Shown here: positions 26,119 to 34,434 of the stretch, in pieces | Numbering within the stretch: position 1 is the stretch's first letter | Layout: each line of letters starts with the position of its first letter | Source: Thermoplasmata archaeon | GTDB lineage: Archaea > Thermoplasmatota > DTKX01 > JAHFTX01 | Direction: 5' to 3' | Assembly: GCA_023265395.1 (NCBI GenBank) | Contig: JAHFTX010000013.1 | Coordinates: forward strand, 1-64,000 | Length of the DNA stretch: 64,000 nucleotides | Program-made: the position numbers and the translations under genes | Notes under the pieces: generated by a model | Database searches by the model: none | Told to the model about the DNA's origin: nothing | What the model saw: only the letters and a program-made list of their open reading frames with translations

Positions 26119-26637
26119 ATGGCGAAGTCTCGACCGGCATCGACCGCAGTCGCGATGGTCAACGCCAAGGGGTACACCGTCCCGTTCCCCGTGGAGGACT
26201 ATGACCGCATCCCCAAGGCACGGGGCCACGAGCTGGACATCTCGTTCAAGCACGCCGTGGAGATCACCCGCACCATCCGGGGCATGCCGCTGCCCGCCGC
26301 CAAGGTGTTCCTTGAGGACGTCATCGACAAACGAGCTGCGGTGCCGGTCAAGCGCTTCAACCGCGGCGTCCCCCATCGCAAGGGGACCGGCTTCGGCGCG
26401 GGGCGTTATCCGCTCAAGGCTGCCGGGGCGATCCTGCAGGTGCTGCTCAACGCCGAGAACAACGCCGAGGTGTTCGGCCTCGACCCCGAGGAGCTGCGCG
26501 TCAAGCACATCGCCGCTCACAAGGGCGCAGGCTGGATGGGCCACACCCCGCGAGCCCATGGGCGAAGCACTGCCCGCAAGCGCGACCGGGTCAACGTCGA
26601 GGTCGTCCTCGAGAGCACGGAAGCGACCGAGGGCTAG
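26119..26637 (+). CDS. rpl22: Ribosomal protein uL22
   Basis: 172 residues. ISFKHAVEITRTIRGMPLPAAK, the NAENNAEVFGL helix and the beta-hairpin residues that reach into the exit tunnel (GWMGHTPRAHGRS) are present. Length is normal for archaea. It follows uS19 after 21 bases and precedes uS3 with a GGAGGG site. Confidence 0.95.
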   Translation: MAKSRPASTAVAMVNAKGYTVPFPVEDYDRIPKARGHELDISFKHAVEITRTIRGMPLPAAKVFLEDVIDKRAAVPVKRFNRGVPHRKGTGFGAGRYPLKAAGAILQVLLNAENNAEVFGLDPEELRVKHIAAHKGAGWMGHTPRAHGRSTARKRDRVNVEVVLESTEATEG

Positions 26638-26648
26638 GGAGGGCGACC

Positions 26649-27791
26649 ATGGCAAGTGAGCGCAAGTTCGTGACCGAGAACATCCGCCGCGTGCTCGTCA
26701 AGGAGCACATCCGCAGGCAGGTCGAGCGCGCGGGGTTCGGCGGCATGGACATCCAGCGCACCCCCATGGGGACGCGCATCACGATCATCGCGGAGCGCCC
26801 GGGCATGGTCATCGGCCGGAAGGGAGCCACCATCCAACAGCTCACCGCCCAGGTGGAGGATGACTTCGATTTCGACAACCCCCAGATCGAGGTTGTGGAG
26901 TCGGAGAATCCCAACCTCAGCCCCACGATCATGGCACAGAAGCTGGCCGCAGCCCTCGAGCGAGGTTGGCACTTCCGCCGCGCTGGCCACAGCACAGTCC
27001 GACGCATCATGGAGAATGGGGCGCGGGGCTGCCAGGTGATCATCGCCGGCAAGCTCACCGGCGAGCGTCACCGGACGGAGAAGTTCAAGGATGGTCACAT
27101 CAAGTTCTGCGGGGAGCCCAAGAACACCTTCATGCGCCAGGGCTTGGCCGTCGCCAAGCGCAAGCCCGGGATCACCGGCATCAAGGTCCAGATCATGCTG
27201 CCCGATGCGGTATTGCCTGACGAAGTCAAGGTATTCGAGCACACCAAGGTGGAGCGCGACGCCCAAGCCGCCGCTGAAGCTGCCGCAACCGCAGCTGCTG
27301 CGGCCGCTCTGGCAGGAGAGGCTGCCACCGAGCGCAAGGACCAGGTCATGGTCGCCCCCACCCGCAAGTCTCAGGGCATCGCCCGCAAGGCTCCCGCCAA
27401 GCGTCGACAGCTGCTGCCCGGCGAGGAGGCTGCCCTCGAGGCACGAGCGGCTGCCGACAGTGAGACGGCCCAGAAGCTCAGCGAAGAGACAACCACGGAG
27501 GCCGAGGGGGCGGCGGAGCAGGTCCACGTGGAGGCTGCCCAGAGTGCCGCGCGTTCTGCCGAGGTGATCTCCAAGGTCCGGCAGACCATCGCCAAGGAGA
27601 CCGAGTCCATCTCTCCGGCACCGGCCCACGTGGCTTCGGCCAGGCACACCCCCGCGCCGACTCCCGAGTCGGCGCCCACGACCCCTGCGACAACTCCCGC
27701 AGGTGGTTCGAGTCTCGACGACCTCATCGACGACTTGATGGGCGATACCCCCGTCGAGGAGAAGAAACCCCCCAAGGACCAATCCCCGTAG
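26649..27791 (+). CDS. rps3: Ribosomal protein uS3 with long disordered C-terminal extension
   Basis: 380 residues, against roughly 200-260 in most archaea. The KH domain (RPGMVIGRKGATIQQLT) and the second domain (HFRRAGHSTVRRIMENGARG, then GERHRTEKFKDGHIKF) are normal and end near residue 205. After that about 170 residues are Ala/Glu/Thr/Pro-rich and largely acidic, with a short final block DDLIDDLMGDTPVEE. uS3 lines the mRNA entry channel with helicase activity. The extension may be an exposed flexible arm; its role is unknown. Confidence 0.95.
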   Translation: MASERKFVTENIRRVLVKEHIRRQVERAGFGGMDIQRTPMGTRITIIAERPGMVIGRKGATIQQLTAQVEDDFDFDNPQIEVVESENPNLSPTIMAQKLAAALERGWHFRRAGHSTVRRIMENGARGCQVIIAGKLTGERHRTEKFKDGHIKFCGEPKNTFMRQGLAVAKRKPGITGIKVQIMLPDAVLPDEVKVFEHTKVERDAQAAAEAAATAAAAAALAGEAATERKDQVMVAPTRKSQGIARKAPAKRRQLLPGEEAALEARAAADSETAQKLSEETTTEAEGAAEQVHVEAAQSAARSAEVISKVRQTIAKETESISPAPAHVASARHTPAPTPESAPTTPATTPAGGSSLDDLIDDLMGDTPVEEKKPPKDQSP

Positions 27792-27803
27792 GGAGGATCA
27801 CGA

Positions 27804-28028
27804 ATGGCGAAGTTGCTCAAGGCACAGGAGGCGCGCGAGATGACGCCCCAGGAGCGCCACGACCGCCTGAAGCACCTGCGCCATGAGCTGCGCTTTGGTA
27901 CTGAGGTCACAGGCTTGGGCGGCGCCACCAAGAACCCGGGGCGGATCCGCGCCCTGCGCACCGAGATCGCCCGGTTGCTGACCGTTGAGAACGAACAGAA
28001 GGAGACCCGAGGGGGGAACCCAAAATAG
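27804..28028 (+). CDS. rpl29: Ribosomal protein uL29
   Basis: 74 residues. LRHELRFGTEVTGLGGATKNPGRIRALRTEIARLLTVE shows the two-helix hairpin of uL29, which lies at the exit tunnel beside uL23. GGGAGGAT precedes it. The stop TAG shares bases with the proposed ATA start of eIF1. Confidence 0.93.
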   Translation: MAKLLKAQEAREMTPQERHDRLKHLRHELRFGTEVTGLGGATKNPGRIRALRTEIARLLTVENEQKETRGGNPK

Positions 28029-28336
28029 CCATTTGCACGGTTTGTGGGCTTCCCAAGGAGATCTGTGTCTGCGAAGACATCGCGCGGCAGCAGCAACGTA
28101 TCGTCATCTACACGGTCAAAAGGAGGTACGGGAAGATGGTGACGGTCGCTGAGGGGTTCAACGAGGCGGACATCGACGTCCAGGACCTCGGCGGTATCCT
28201 CAAGGCCAAATGCGCCACCGGCGGCACGGCCAAAGGCTCCAAGATCGAGCTGCAGGGCAACCATGTCAAGAAGGTCGAAGCGCTCCTCATCGAGCTGGGT
28301 TTCCCCGTCGAAGTGATCAAGGAGGCCCGCCCATGA
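28025..28336 (+). CDS. Translation initiation factor eIF1/SUI1, apparent ATA start
   Basis: 103 residues if begun at ATA 28025. The first ATG (28136) would delete the N-terminal zinc-like knuckle CTVCGLPKEICVCEDIA and the IVIYTVKRRYGK strand, both standard in archaeal aIF1. No ATG, GTG or TTG exists in frame ahead of them. GAGGGGGG at 28009-28016 is correctly spaced for ATA, and ATAG overlaps the uL29 stop as ATGA does elsewhere in this operon; ATT 28031 is a second option. The core GGTAKGSKIELQGNH is normal. The factor checks start-codon selection on the 30S subunit. Sequencing error remains possible. Confidence 0.85.
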   Translation: MAICTVCGLPKEICVCEDIARQQQRIVIYTVKRRYGKMVTVAEGFNEADIDVQDLGGILKAKCATGGTAKGSKIELQGNHVKKVEALLIELGFPVEVIKEARP

Positions 28337-28686
28337 CCCGTCCTTCCCTCGCGCCGGTACCCGTCGGCTCTCCCGACGTGCCACGAAACGTCACGAACCT
28401 GCCCCGCCATGAGCTGCTCGGACTTCACGCGACGGTCAGCGGCTCGACCGATCCGACCCACCTCGGACGCTCCGGCCTCATCGTCGACGAGAGCCGCGAG
28501 GTCTTCGTCCTGCGCGACGCCAACGATGCCCACATCCGGCTGGCCAAGCGAATCCTCGTGCTCGACGTCACCCTCCCCAGTGGTGAGGTTGCGCGGCTTC
28601 ACGGTGCGGACATCACCTTCCGGCCAGAGGACCGGCCCAAGAAGGTCCGCGGTGGAGTCTCCGCTTCGTCAGTGGGTGGCGCCTAG
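28333..28686 (+). CDS. rnp1: RNase P protein component 1 (Rpp29/Pop4)
   Basis: 117 residues, starting inside the eIF1 stop (ATGA). NLPRHELLGLHATVSGSTDPTHLGRSGLIVDESREVF and the following beta strands match the Sm-like barrel of Rpp29. It is a protein cofactor of archaeal RNase P, which trims tRNA 5' ends. Position between eIF1 and uS17 is the standard archaeal arrangement and strengthens the call. Confidence 0.88.
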   Translation: MTRPSLAPVPVGSPDVPRNVTNLPRHELLGLHATVSGSTDPTHLGRSGLIVDESREVFVLRDANDAHIRLAKRILVLDVTLPSGEVARLHGADITFRPEDRPKKVRGGVSASSVGGA

Positions 28687-28697
28687 GAGGAATGACG

Positions 28698-29195
28698 ATG
28701 GCAGAGCGCAAACCCTCACCCAAGGCCGCCCAGGTCGCCGAGGAGTCCTCAGCCCAGAAGAGGGTCACCACCAAGAAGGCCACCCCCAAGGCCGCGGTCG
28801 CCGCCGCAGCGTCGGCCTCGACGGCCCGGCGCAAGGGCCGTGCCACCGCCACCGACAACCCGCACAAGCACCGGGACATCGGGCTGGACGTCCCTTTCCC
28901 TCCGGCCCGATGCAGTGATGTCGACTGTCCCTTCTGCGGCACCCTGCCCGTGCACGGCTCCGTCATCACCGGCGTCGTCAGCAGCGCCAAGATGCAGCAC
29001 ACGGTCGTCGTCACCCGCGAGCGTCTGTGGCGCGTGCCCAAGTTCGAGAGGTACGAGAAGCGCACGAGCCGCATCCCCGCGCACTGCCCGCCCTGCCTGG
29101 GGGTCCAAGAGGGCGATGTGGTCACCATCGCCGAGTGCCGTCCGCTGAGCAAGACGGTCGCCTACGTCGTGGTGGCCCGCCACCAAGGAAACTAA
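28698..29195 (+). CDS. rps17: Ribosomal protein uS17 with N-terminal extension
   Basis: 165 residues from ATG 28698, favoured over ATG 28692 because AGGAGGA ends at 28691 and needs spacing. Residues 1-60 are Lys/Ala/Ser-rich and look disordered; the core begins near NPHKHRDIGLDVPFPP and includes VSSAKMQHTVVVTRERL and GVQEGDVVTIAECRPLSKT. It binds 16S helix 11. Confidence 0.94.
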   Translation: MAERKPSPKAAQVAEESSAQKRVTTKKATPKAAVAAAASASTARRKGRATATDNPHKHRDIGLDVPFPPARCSDVDCPFCGTLPVHGSVITGVVSSAKMQHTVVVTRERLWRVPKFERYEKRTSRIPAHCPPCLGVQEGDVVTIAECRPLSKTVAYVVVARHQGN

Positions 29196-29207
29196 GGAGA
29201 AACGAAC

Positions 29208-29606
29208 ATGCGTGCCGTCGCCGCCCGAGTCACCCGCAGCCTGCCGACATCCGCGCGCATGACCTGCGCCGACAACACCGGCGCGAAGATCGTCCAGATC
29301 ATCGCGGTGCCCAAGTACCACGGGGTCCACCGCCGCCAACCCGCTGCCGGCGTGGGGGACCTGGTCGTCTGCTCGGTCAAGAAGGGCACCCCGCAGATGC
29401 GCAAGCAGGTCGTCCACGGCGTCATCATCCGCCAGAAGAGGCCCTACCGGCGCCCCGACGGCACGATGGTCTCCTTCGAGGATAACGCGGTGGTCCTGAT
29501 CACCGACAAGGGCGAAGCCCGCGGCACCGACATCAAGGGCGCAGTCGCCCGCGAGGCCGCCGAGCGCTGGGCGCAGATTGCCGCCAAGGCGAGCATCATC
29601 GTCTGA
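29208..29606 (+). CDS. rpl14: Ribosomal protein uL14
   Basis: 132 residues, standard size. MTCADNTGAKIVQIIAVPKYHG, GDLVVCSVKKGTPQMRKQV and FEDNAVVLITDKGEARGTDIKG are nearly canonical. It forms intersubunit bridges and contacts uL19/eL24. AAGGAGAAACG provides the ribosome site. Confidence 0.96.
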   Translation: MRAVAARVTRSLPTSARMTCADNTGAKIVQIIAVPKYHGVHRRQPAAGVGDLVVCSVKKGTPQMRKQVVHGVIIRQKRPYRRPDGTMVSFEDNAVVLITDKGEARGTDIKGAVAREAAERWAQIAAKASIIV

Positions 29607-29618
29607 GAGGATGGTCCG

Positions 29619-30083
29619 ATGGTCTCAAGCACGAATCCCGGGAAGCAGCGACGGTCCCAAGCGACCGCCCCGGCCCACAAGCGGTGGCGCCAGATGACGG
29701 TCCGCCTCGACGACGACCTGCTCAAGCGCTACCGACGCCGTGGCCTCCCCATCCGCAAGGGCGATAGCGTGCGGATCGTCCGGGGCCGTTTCCGCGGCGA
29801 GGAGGGGACCATCGTGCGCGTCCTGCGCGATCGCGGCCTGGTGGAGATCGAGGACCGCTCACGCCCCTCGAAGTTGATCCTCACGAAGTCCGACAACAAG
29901 AGCGTCCCGCGCCTCTTCTCCCCCTCCAACCTGGTCATCCTCAAGGTCACCCGCAGCGACCAACTGCGGCGTCTGGCCGCCGAAGGCGTGGTCCTCCCCC
30001 CCGAAGAGCCAGAGGAGGAGGTCGTCGCGCCCGCGCCAGACGACAGCACGACAGCCGACACCGAGGCCGTGTCGGAGGAGTAG
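29619..30083 (+). CDS. rpl24: Ribosomal protein uL24
   Basis: 154 residues. A KOW motif, KGDSVRIVRGRFRGEEGTIVRV, lies in the centre; the N-terminus has the family's KQRRSQATAPAHKRW. The last 30 residues form an acidic tail rich in Glu and Pro. It nucleates 23S folding near the tunnel exit. Confidence 0.94.
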   Translation: MVSSTNPGKQRRSQATAPAHKRWRQMTVRLDDDLLKRYRRRGLPIRKGDSVRIVRGRFRGEEGTIVRVLRDRGLVEIEDRSRPSKLILTKSDNKSVPRLFSPSNLVILKVTRSDQLRRLAAEGVVLPPEEPEEEVVAPAPDDSTTADTEAVSEE

Positions 30084-30089
30084 GATCGC

Positions 30090-30800
30090 ATGAGCAACCA
30101 CCTCAACCGCCTGGCCGCCCCGCGCCCCTGGCCCATCCCGCGCAAGACCTCGGTCTGGACCGTCAAGCCCGCCCCGGGCCCTCATGCCAAGGATCGGAGC
30201 ATCCCGCTGCTGCTGCTGGTGCGCGACGTGCTGCACCTGGCAGATACCCGCAAGGAAGGCACCCACATCATCGGGAACCGGAAGGTGTACGTCGACGGGC
30301 GAGCGACCCGCGACGAGAAGCGGCCCGTGGGTCTGATGGATGTCGTGACCATCCCGAGCATCGACCACCAGTACCGCCTGCTGCTCGACGCCCGAGGCAT
30401 GCTGCGCCTTGCAGCGATCTCCAAGGAGGAGGCGCGCTGGAAGCTGGTGCGCATCGAGGGCAAGGGGCTGGTGCATGGCGGCAAGGTCCAGTTGCGCACC
30501 CATGATGGACGCACCTTGCTGGTGGCCAAGGACAGCTACCGCGTCGGGGATGTGCTCAAGATCAGCATCCCGGAACAGCGCCTGCTCGATCACTTCCCCC
30601 TCTCTCCGGGGGCCATCACCTACCTGACCGGAGGGTCCCACGTCGGGGAGCTCGCCACCTTGGCAGACACCGAGGTCGTCCGCTCGCACAAGCCCAACCT
30701 CGTGCGCTTCGAAGAGGGGTTCAGCACGATCCGCGACTACGCCTTCGTCGTCGGTACCAAGGTCGCCCAGGTTTCGCCGCCCGAGGTGGTGCAGCAATGA
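30090..30800 (+). CDS. rps4e: Ribosomal protein eS4
   Basis: 236 residues. HLNRLAAPRPWPIPRKTSVWTVKP at the start, an S4-like domain (IGNRKVYVDGRATRDEKRPVG) and the KOW-containing C-terminal part (FSTIRDYAFVVG) fit eS4. This protein is restricted to archaea and eukaryotes. Four-base overlap (ATGA) with uL5. Confidence 0.95.
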   Translation: MSNHLNRLAAPRPWPIPRKTSVWTVKPAPGPHAKDRSIPLLLLVRDVLHLADTRKEGTHIIGNRKVYVDGRATRDEKRPVGLMDVVTIPSIDHQYRLLLDARGMLRLAAISKEEARWKLVRIEGKGLVHGGKVQLRTHDGRTLLVAKDSYRVGDVLKISIPEQRLLDHFPLSPGAITYLTGGSHVGELATLADTEVVRSHKPNLVRFEEGFSTIRDYAFVVGTKVAQVSPPEVVQQ

Positions 30801-31366
30801 GTGACTCGCCGGCCGCCCCCAAGCCCAGCGTCCCCCAGGGGGGGAAGGGTGCCAACCCCATGCGTGCGCCCTACGTCGAGAAGGTCGTCGTCAACATCGG
30901 TGTGGGCGAGGCTGGCGACCGGCTGGTCAAGGCCGAGCAGGTGCTCCAGATGGTCACCAAACAGAAGCCGGTGCGCACGTTGAGCAAAACCACCTCCAAG
31001 GACCTGGGACTTCGGGTCGGCATGCCCATCGGCGTCAAAGTGACGATGCGCGGCGCCAAGGCGCTGGAGTTCCTCAAGACCGCCCTGTGGACCAAGGAGA
31101 ACCAACTGCCCGTCTATTCCTTCGACCGGGAGGGCAACTTCAGCTTCGGCGTGGCGGAGTACACCGACTTCCCGGGCCAGAAGTACAATCCCGACATCGG
31201 GGTGTTCGGTCTTGACGTCTGCGTCACCCTCAGTCGCAAGGGCATCCGCCTCCAGCATCGCACGGCGCGGACCCAACGAGTCCCCCGGCGTCACCGCCTC
31301 ACCCGCGAGGAAGGGCGTGCCTGGGTCGCCCAGACGTTCAGCGTGACCTACTTCGGGGAGGAGTGA
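30797..31366 (+). CDS. rpl5: Ribosomal protein uL5
   Basis: 189 residues with a short Pro/Gly-rich N-terminal lead of about 20. [37 protein letters not shown] and [19 protein letters not shown] are diagnostic. It binds 5S rRNA in the central protuberance. Ends five bases before uS14. Confidence 0.95.
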   Translation: MSDSPAAPKPSVPQGGKGANPMRAPYVEKVVVNIGVGEAGDRLVKAEQVLQMVTKQKPVRTLSKTTSKDLGLRVGMPIGVKVTMRGAKALEFLKTALWTKENQLPVYSFDREGNFSFGVAEYTDFPGQKYNPDIGVFGLDVCVTLSRKGIRLQHRTARTQRVPRRHRLTREEGRAWVAQTFSVTYFGEE

Positions 31367-31370
31367 ACCG

Positions 31371-31559
31371 ATGCCGCTGGAAATCGCAGAGACCATCAAC
31401 CCCGGGATCAAGGACCGGCCTCCCAAGGCGTACGGTCGCCGAATCGGCTGCGATCGGTGCGGTCGCAAGCGCGGCATCGTGCGACGCTACGGCATGCACG
31501 TCTGCCGCCAGTGCTTCCGGGAGATCGCCTCAGAGATCGGATTCAAGAAGTACGCCTAG
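31371..31559 (+). CDS. rps14: Ribosomal protein uS14 (zinc-binding form)
   Basis: 62 residues. The zinc site is complete: CDRCGRKRG followed by [12 protein letters not shown] gives two CxxC pairs. The C-terminus GFKKYA is canonical. It folds into the 30S head next to uS3. GGAGTGAACCG precedes the start. Confidence 0.95.
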   Translation: MPLEIAETINPGIKDRPPKAYGRRIGCDRCGRKRGIVRRYGMHVCRQCFREIASEIGFKKYA

Positions 31560-31571
31560 GAGGAGGACACG

Positions 31572-31961
31572 ATGCTACACGACCCACTGGCGGATGCGAT
31601 GTCCCTGATCAAGAACGCCGAGCGCTCCGGGAAGCGTTTCTGCACCGTCACGCCCGGGAGCAAACTGATCTCCGGGGTGCTCACCGTCATGCAGTCCTAC
31701 GGCTACATCGGGTCCTTCGAACGTCTCGAGGAGACCTATCAGGCCAGCTTCCGCGTCGCCCTCAACGGCAACATCAACGACTGCGGCGTCATCCGCCCAC
31801 GCTACAACGTCGGCAAGCGCGACCTCGAGAAGTTCGAGAACCGGTTCCTTCCTGCTCAGGATTTCGGGGTCCTGATCATGACGACCACCGCCGGTGTGGT
31901 CAGCAATGCGACGGCCAAGGAGACCGGCGTCGGCGGCAAGCTGTTGGCCTACATCTATTGA
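31572..31961 (+). CDS. rps8: Ribosomal protein uS8
   Basis: 129 residues. The start HDPLADAMSLIKNAERSGKR, and the C-terminal block DFGVLIMTTTAGVVSNATAKETGVGGKLLAYIY, are canonical. It binds the central domain of 16S rRNA and is a translational repressor of the spc operon in bacteria. Preceded by AGGAGGAGG. Confidence 0.96.
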   Translation: MLHDPLADAMSLIKNAERSGKRFCTVTPGSKLISGVLTVMQSYGYIGSFERLEETYQASFRVALNGNINDCGVIRPRYNVGKRDLEKFENRFLPAQDFGVLIMTTTAGVVSNATAKETGVGGKLLAYIY

Positions 31962-31977
31962 ACACGGAGGTCAAGAC

Positions 31978-32532
31978 ATGGTCCTGGCTCATCGAATGGT
32001 CCGGCACGCGCCGATCCCCAAGGGCGTCAGCATCCGCCTCGAAGGCAGCACCCTCGTCGCCAAGGGTCCCAAGGGTGAGATCCGCCGGGTGTTCAGCCAC
32101 CCACGGATGCAGATATCGATTGGTGAAGGTGACAAGGGCAAGGAGGTCACCCTCATGGTCGACCGGCCCGGGCGGCGCGAGAAGGCGCTCCTGGGCACCT
32201 GGCGCGCCCATGTCAACAACATGTTCCGCGGGGTCAACCAGGGATTCGAGTACCAACTCAAGGTCTGCTATTCCCACTTCCCGATCAAGACCGCCGTCAA
32301 GGGCACCGAGGTCATCATCGAGAACTTCCTTGGGGAGCGCTTCGCGCGGCGCGCAGCGATCAAGGGCGCGGCCACCAAGGTCGCCGTCAAGGGCGAGATC
32401 GTCACCGTCTCAGGGCCGGACATCGAGGCGGTCGGCCAGACTGCTGCCAACATCGAGAAGGCGACGAACGTCCGCGGCTTCGACATACGGGTCTTCCAGG
32501 ATGGGATCTACATCACCCACAAGGATGGCTGA
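31978..32532 (+). CDS. rpl6: Ribosomal protein uL6
   Basis: 184 residues from ATG 31978 (CGGAGG 12 bases before); a second ATG six codons on is possible. IPKGVSIRLEGSTLVAKGPKGEI starts the first domain and GQTAANIEKATNVRGFDIRVFQDGIYI closes the second. It sits near the sarcin-ricin loop. The upstream continuation of the frame lies inside uS8 and is discarded. Confidence 0.95.
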   Translation: MVLAHRMVRHAPIPKGVSIRLEGSTLVAKGPKGEIRRVFSHPRMQISIGEGDKGKEVTLMVDRPGRREKALLGTWRAHVNNMFRGVNQGFEYQLKVCYSHFPIKTAVKGTEVIIENFLGERFARRAAIKGAATKVAVKGEIVTVSGPDIEAVGQTAANIEKATNVRGFDIRVFQDGIYITHKDG

Positions 32533-32537
32533 TCTCC

Positions 32538-33110
32538 ATGGCCAAGCGTACGAAGAAGGAATCCGTAGCAGCCTCGGCTGAGGCAAGCGAGCCTCTGCCA
32601 CCCGAGGAGCCCCAGGAGGTCGTCACCATCCCCCAGGAGGAGACCGATGGTGGCCATACTGCATCACCCAAGCCCCGTCTGGACCCCGCCACCCGCCGCG
32701 CGCTGCGGTTGCGCGACGAGAAGTCCCGCCACCGTCCAGCCTTCCTGAGGTTTGGGTGGCACCGCTACAAGCGGATCGGCACCGAATGGCGCGCCCCTCG
32801 GGGGATGTCCTCCAAGCAGCGCCGCCACTTCGTCCGCCATCCCCCCCTCGTGAGCATCGGTTACCGCGGCCCCAAGGCCGCGCGGGGCTTGCACCCGAGC
32901 GGATTCCGCGAAGTGCTGGTGCACAACGTCCCTGAGCTCGAGGGCGTCGACCCGGCGACCGAAGCCGTTCGCATCGCCCATGGCGTAGGGACCCGCAAGC
33001 GGCTGGCCATCCAGGAGCGCATCACCCAGATCAACGAGGCCTTGGCCAAGAAGGGCAGCGGGGCGGGCAAGCCGGTCCAGCTGCACCTGCTCAACCCCAT
33101 CTCGCGCTGA
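32538..33110 (+). CDS. rpl32e: Ribosomal protein eL32 with acidic N-terminal extension
   Basis: 190 residues; about 60 N-terminal residues are Glu/Pro/Ala-rich before the core. The core reads RPAFLRFGWHRYKRIGTEWRAPRG and SIGYRGPKAARGLHPSGF, standard for eL32. It is an archaeal/eukaryotic large-subunit protein. The overlap spacing of five bases from uL6 is tight. Confidence 0.93.
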   Translation: MAKRTKKESVAASAEASEPLPPEEPQEVVTIPQEETDGGHTASPKPRLDPATRRALRLRDEKSRHRPAFLRFGWHRYKRIGTEWRAPRGMSSKQRRHFVRHPPLVSIGYRGPKAARGLHPSGFREVLVHNVPELEGVDPATEAVRIAHGVGTRKRLAIQERITQINEALAKKGSGAGKPVQLHLLNPISR

Positions 33111-33137
33111 GGACTATTCGAACGAAGGTGGCTTTGC

Positions 33138-33815
33138 ATGAACTTCACCAACCAGCGACGGATGGCAGCTGAGCTGCTCAAGTGTGGTCGTCACCGCGTG
33201 TGGTTCGACGTCCGCCCGGACGCCCAGGAGCACATCGCCGAGGCGGTGACCCGCAAGGACATCCGCCAATTGATCCACGCGCGCATCATCCGCAAGAAGC
33301 AGAAGCGGGGAAACTCGCGCACGCGAATCCTCAAGGCCAAGGCCCAGCGGGCCAAGGGACGCCGCAAGGGCCCGGGCAGTCGCAAGGGCAGGGCTGGGGC
33401 GCGATTCCCCTCCAAGCAGCGGTGGATGCAGAGCATCCGTCCGCTGCGCCGCGACCTGCGGACCCTTCGGGACACTGGCGTCCTTGATCCCCACGTCTAC
33501 CGCCAGTACTACCTCAAGGCCAAGGGTGGGCAGTTCCGTAACGTCGGTCAGCTGCACTTGCGGCTGGTCACACGCGGTGCGCTCAAGGAGGACGACCTCA
33601 AGGTCCTCGCACGCTCAGGCCAGACGCCCAAGCTCCCGCCGACCGCGGACGAGCCCAAGGTTTCGCGCCCCAAGAAGGGCGCCAAGGGCAAGCCGAAGGC
33701 CGAGCCGTCTCCAGCGGCCAAGACCCCCGCCAAGGTCAAAGCCGCGAAGGGTTCGGCAACTGGTGCGCTCAAGAAGAAATCCACCAAGCCGGCTAAGGGC
33801 CGTACGGAGGAGTGA
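33138..33815 (+). CDS. rpl19e: Ribosomal protein eL19 with Lys/Ala C-terminal extension
   Basis: 225 residues against about 150 in many archaea. The core NFTNQRRMAAELLKCGRHRVWFD, HARIIRKKQKRGNSRTR, GPGSRKGRAGARFP is canonical. From about residue 165 the chain is Lys/Ala/Pro-rich, resembling a histone-like basic tail. It forms an intersubunit bridge with the small subunit. Confidence 0.94.
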   Translation: MNFTNQRRMAAELLKCGRHRVWFDVRPDAQEHIAEAVTRKDIRQLIHARIIRKKQKRGNSRTRILKAKAQRAKGRRKGPGSRKGRAGARFPSKQRWMQSIRPLRRDLRTLRDTGVLDPHVYRQYYLKAKGGQFRNVGQLHLRLVTRGALKEDDLKVLARSGQTPKLPPTADEPKVSRPKKGAKGKPKAEPSPAAKTPAKVKAAKGSATGALKKKSTKPAKGRTEE

Positions 33816-33817
33816 CG

Positions 33818-34429
33818 ATGGCGCAAGGTCCACGCTACTCTGTAGCGTTCCGTCGCCGCCGCGAAGGACGTACCGACTATCACCGACGACGCAACCTGCT
33901 CAAGGGAGGCCTGCCGCGGCTGGTCGTACGCGGTTCCAACCGGAACATGAGTGTCCAGTTCGTCTCGTACGAACCCACGGGTGACCGGATCATCGGCAGC
34001 GCGACCTCGCTCGAGCTCGGGCGGTTCGGTTGGGACCGTGCTGCCGGCAACCTCCCTGGGGCCTACCTCGTTGGCCTGCTCGCCGGCAAGCGGATGAGTG
34101 GCAAGCTCCCTGATGGTGTGGTCCTCGACCTGGGGCGTACCCGCCCCGTCGCTGGGGGCCGTTACTTCGCGGCCCTCAAGGGGGTCCTCGACGCCGGCAT
34201 CGACGTTCCCCACGACGAGGACGTGCTCCCCCCGGAGGAGCGACTCACCGGAGGGCACATCGATTCAGCTACCCTGCCAGCCCTCGTCGAGAAGGTCAAG
34301 ACCAAGATAGTCGCCGACCCCTTCTCCGGCCGCAAACCCACGATCGCCCCCAAGGGCAAGCGCAAGGGCGCCGACGATAGCAACGACCTGGAATCATTAC
34401 TCTCCAAGCGCAAGTCGCAGGAGGAGTGA
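33818..34429 (+). CDS. rpl18: Ribosomal protein uL18
   Basis: 203 residues from ATG 33818 (ACGGAGGAG upstream). GPRYSVAFRRRREGRTDYHRRR and the later FAALKGVLDAGIDVPHDEDVLPPEERLTGGHI are archaeal uL18 features. It binds 5S rRNA. The start is six bases downstream of a GTG in frame, rejected for spacing. Confidence 0.95.
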   Translation: MAQGPRYSVAFRRRREGRTDYHRRRNLLKGGLPRLVVRGSNRNMSVQFVSYEPTGDRIIGSATSLELGRFGWDRAAGNLPGAYLVGLLAGKRMSGKLPDGVVLDLGRTRPVAGGRYFAALKGVLDAGIDVPHDEDVLPPEERLTGGHIDSATLPALVEKVKTKIVADPFSGRKPTIAPKGKRKGADDSNDLESLLSKRKSQEE

Positions 34430-34434
34430 ACCCC

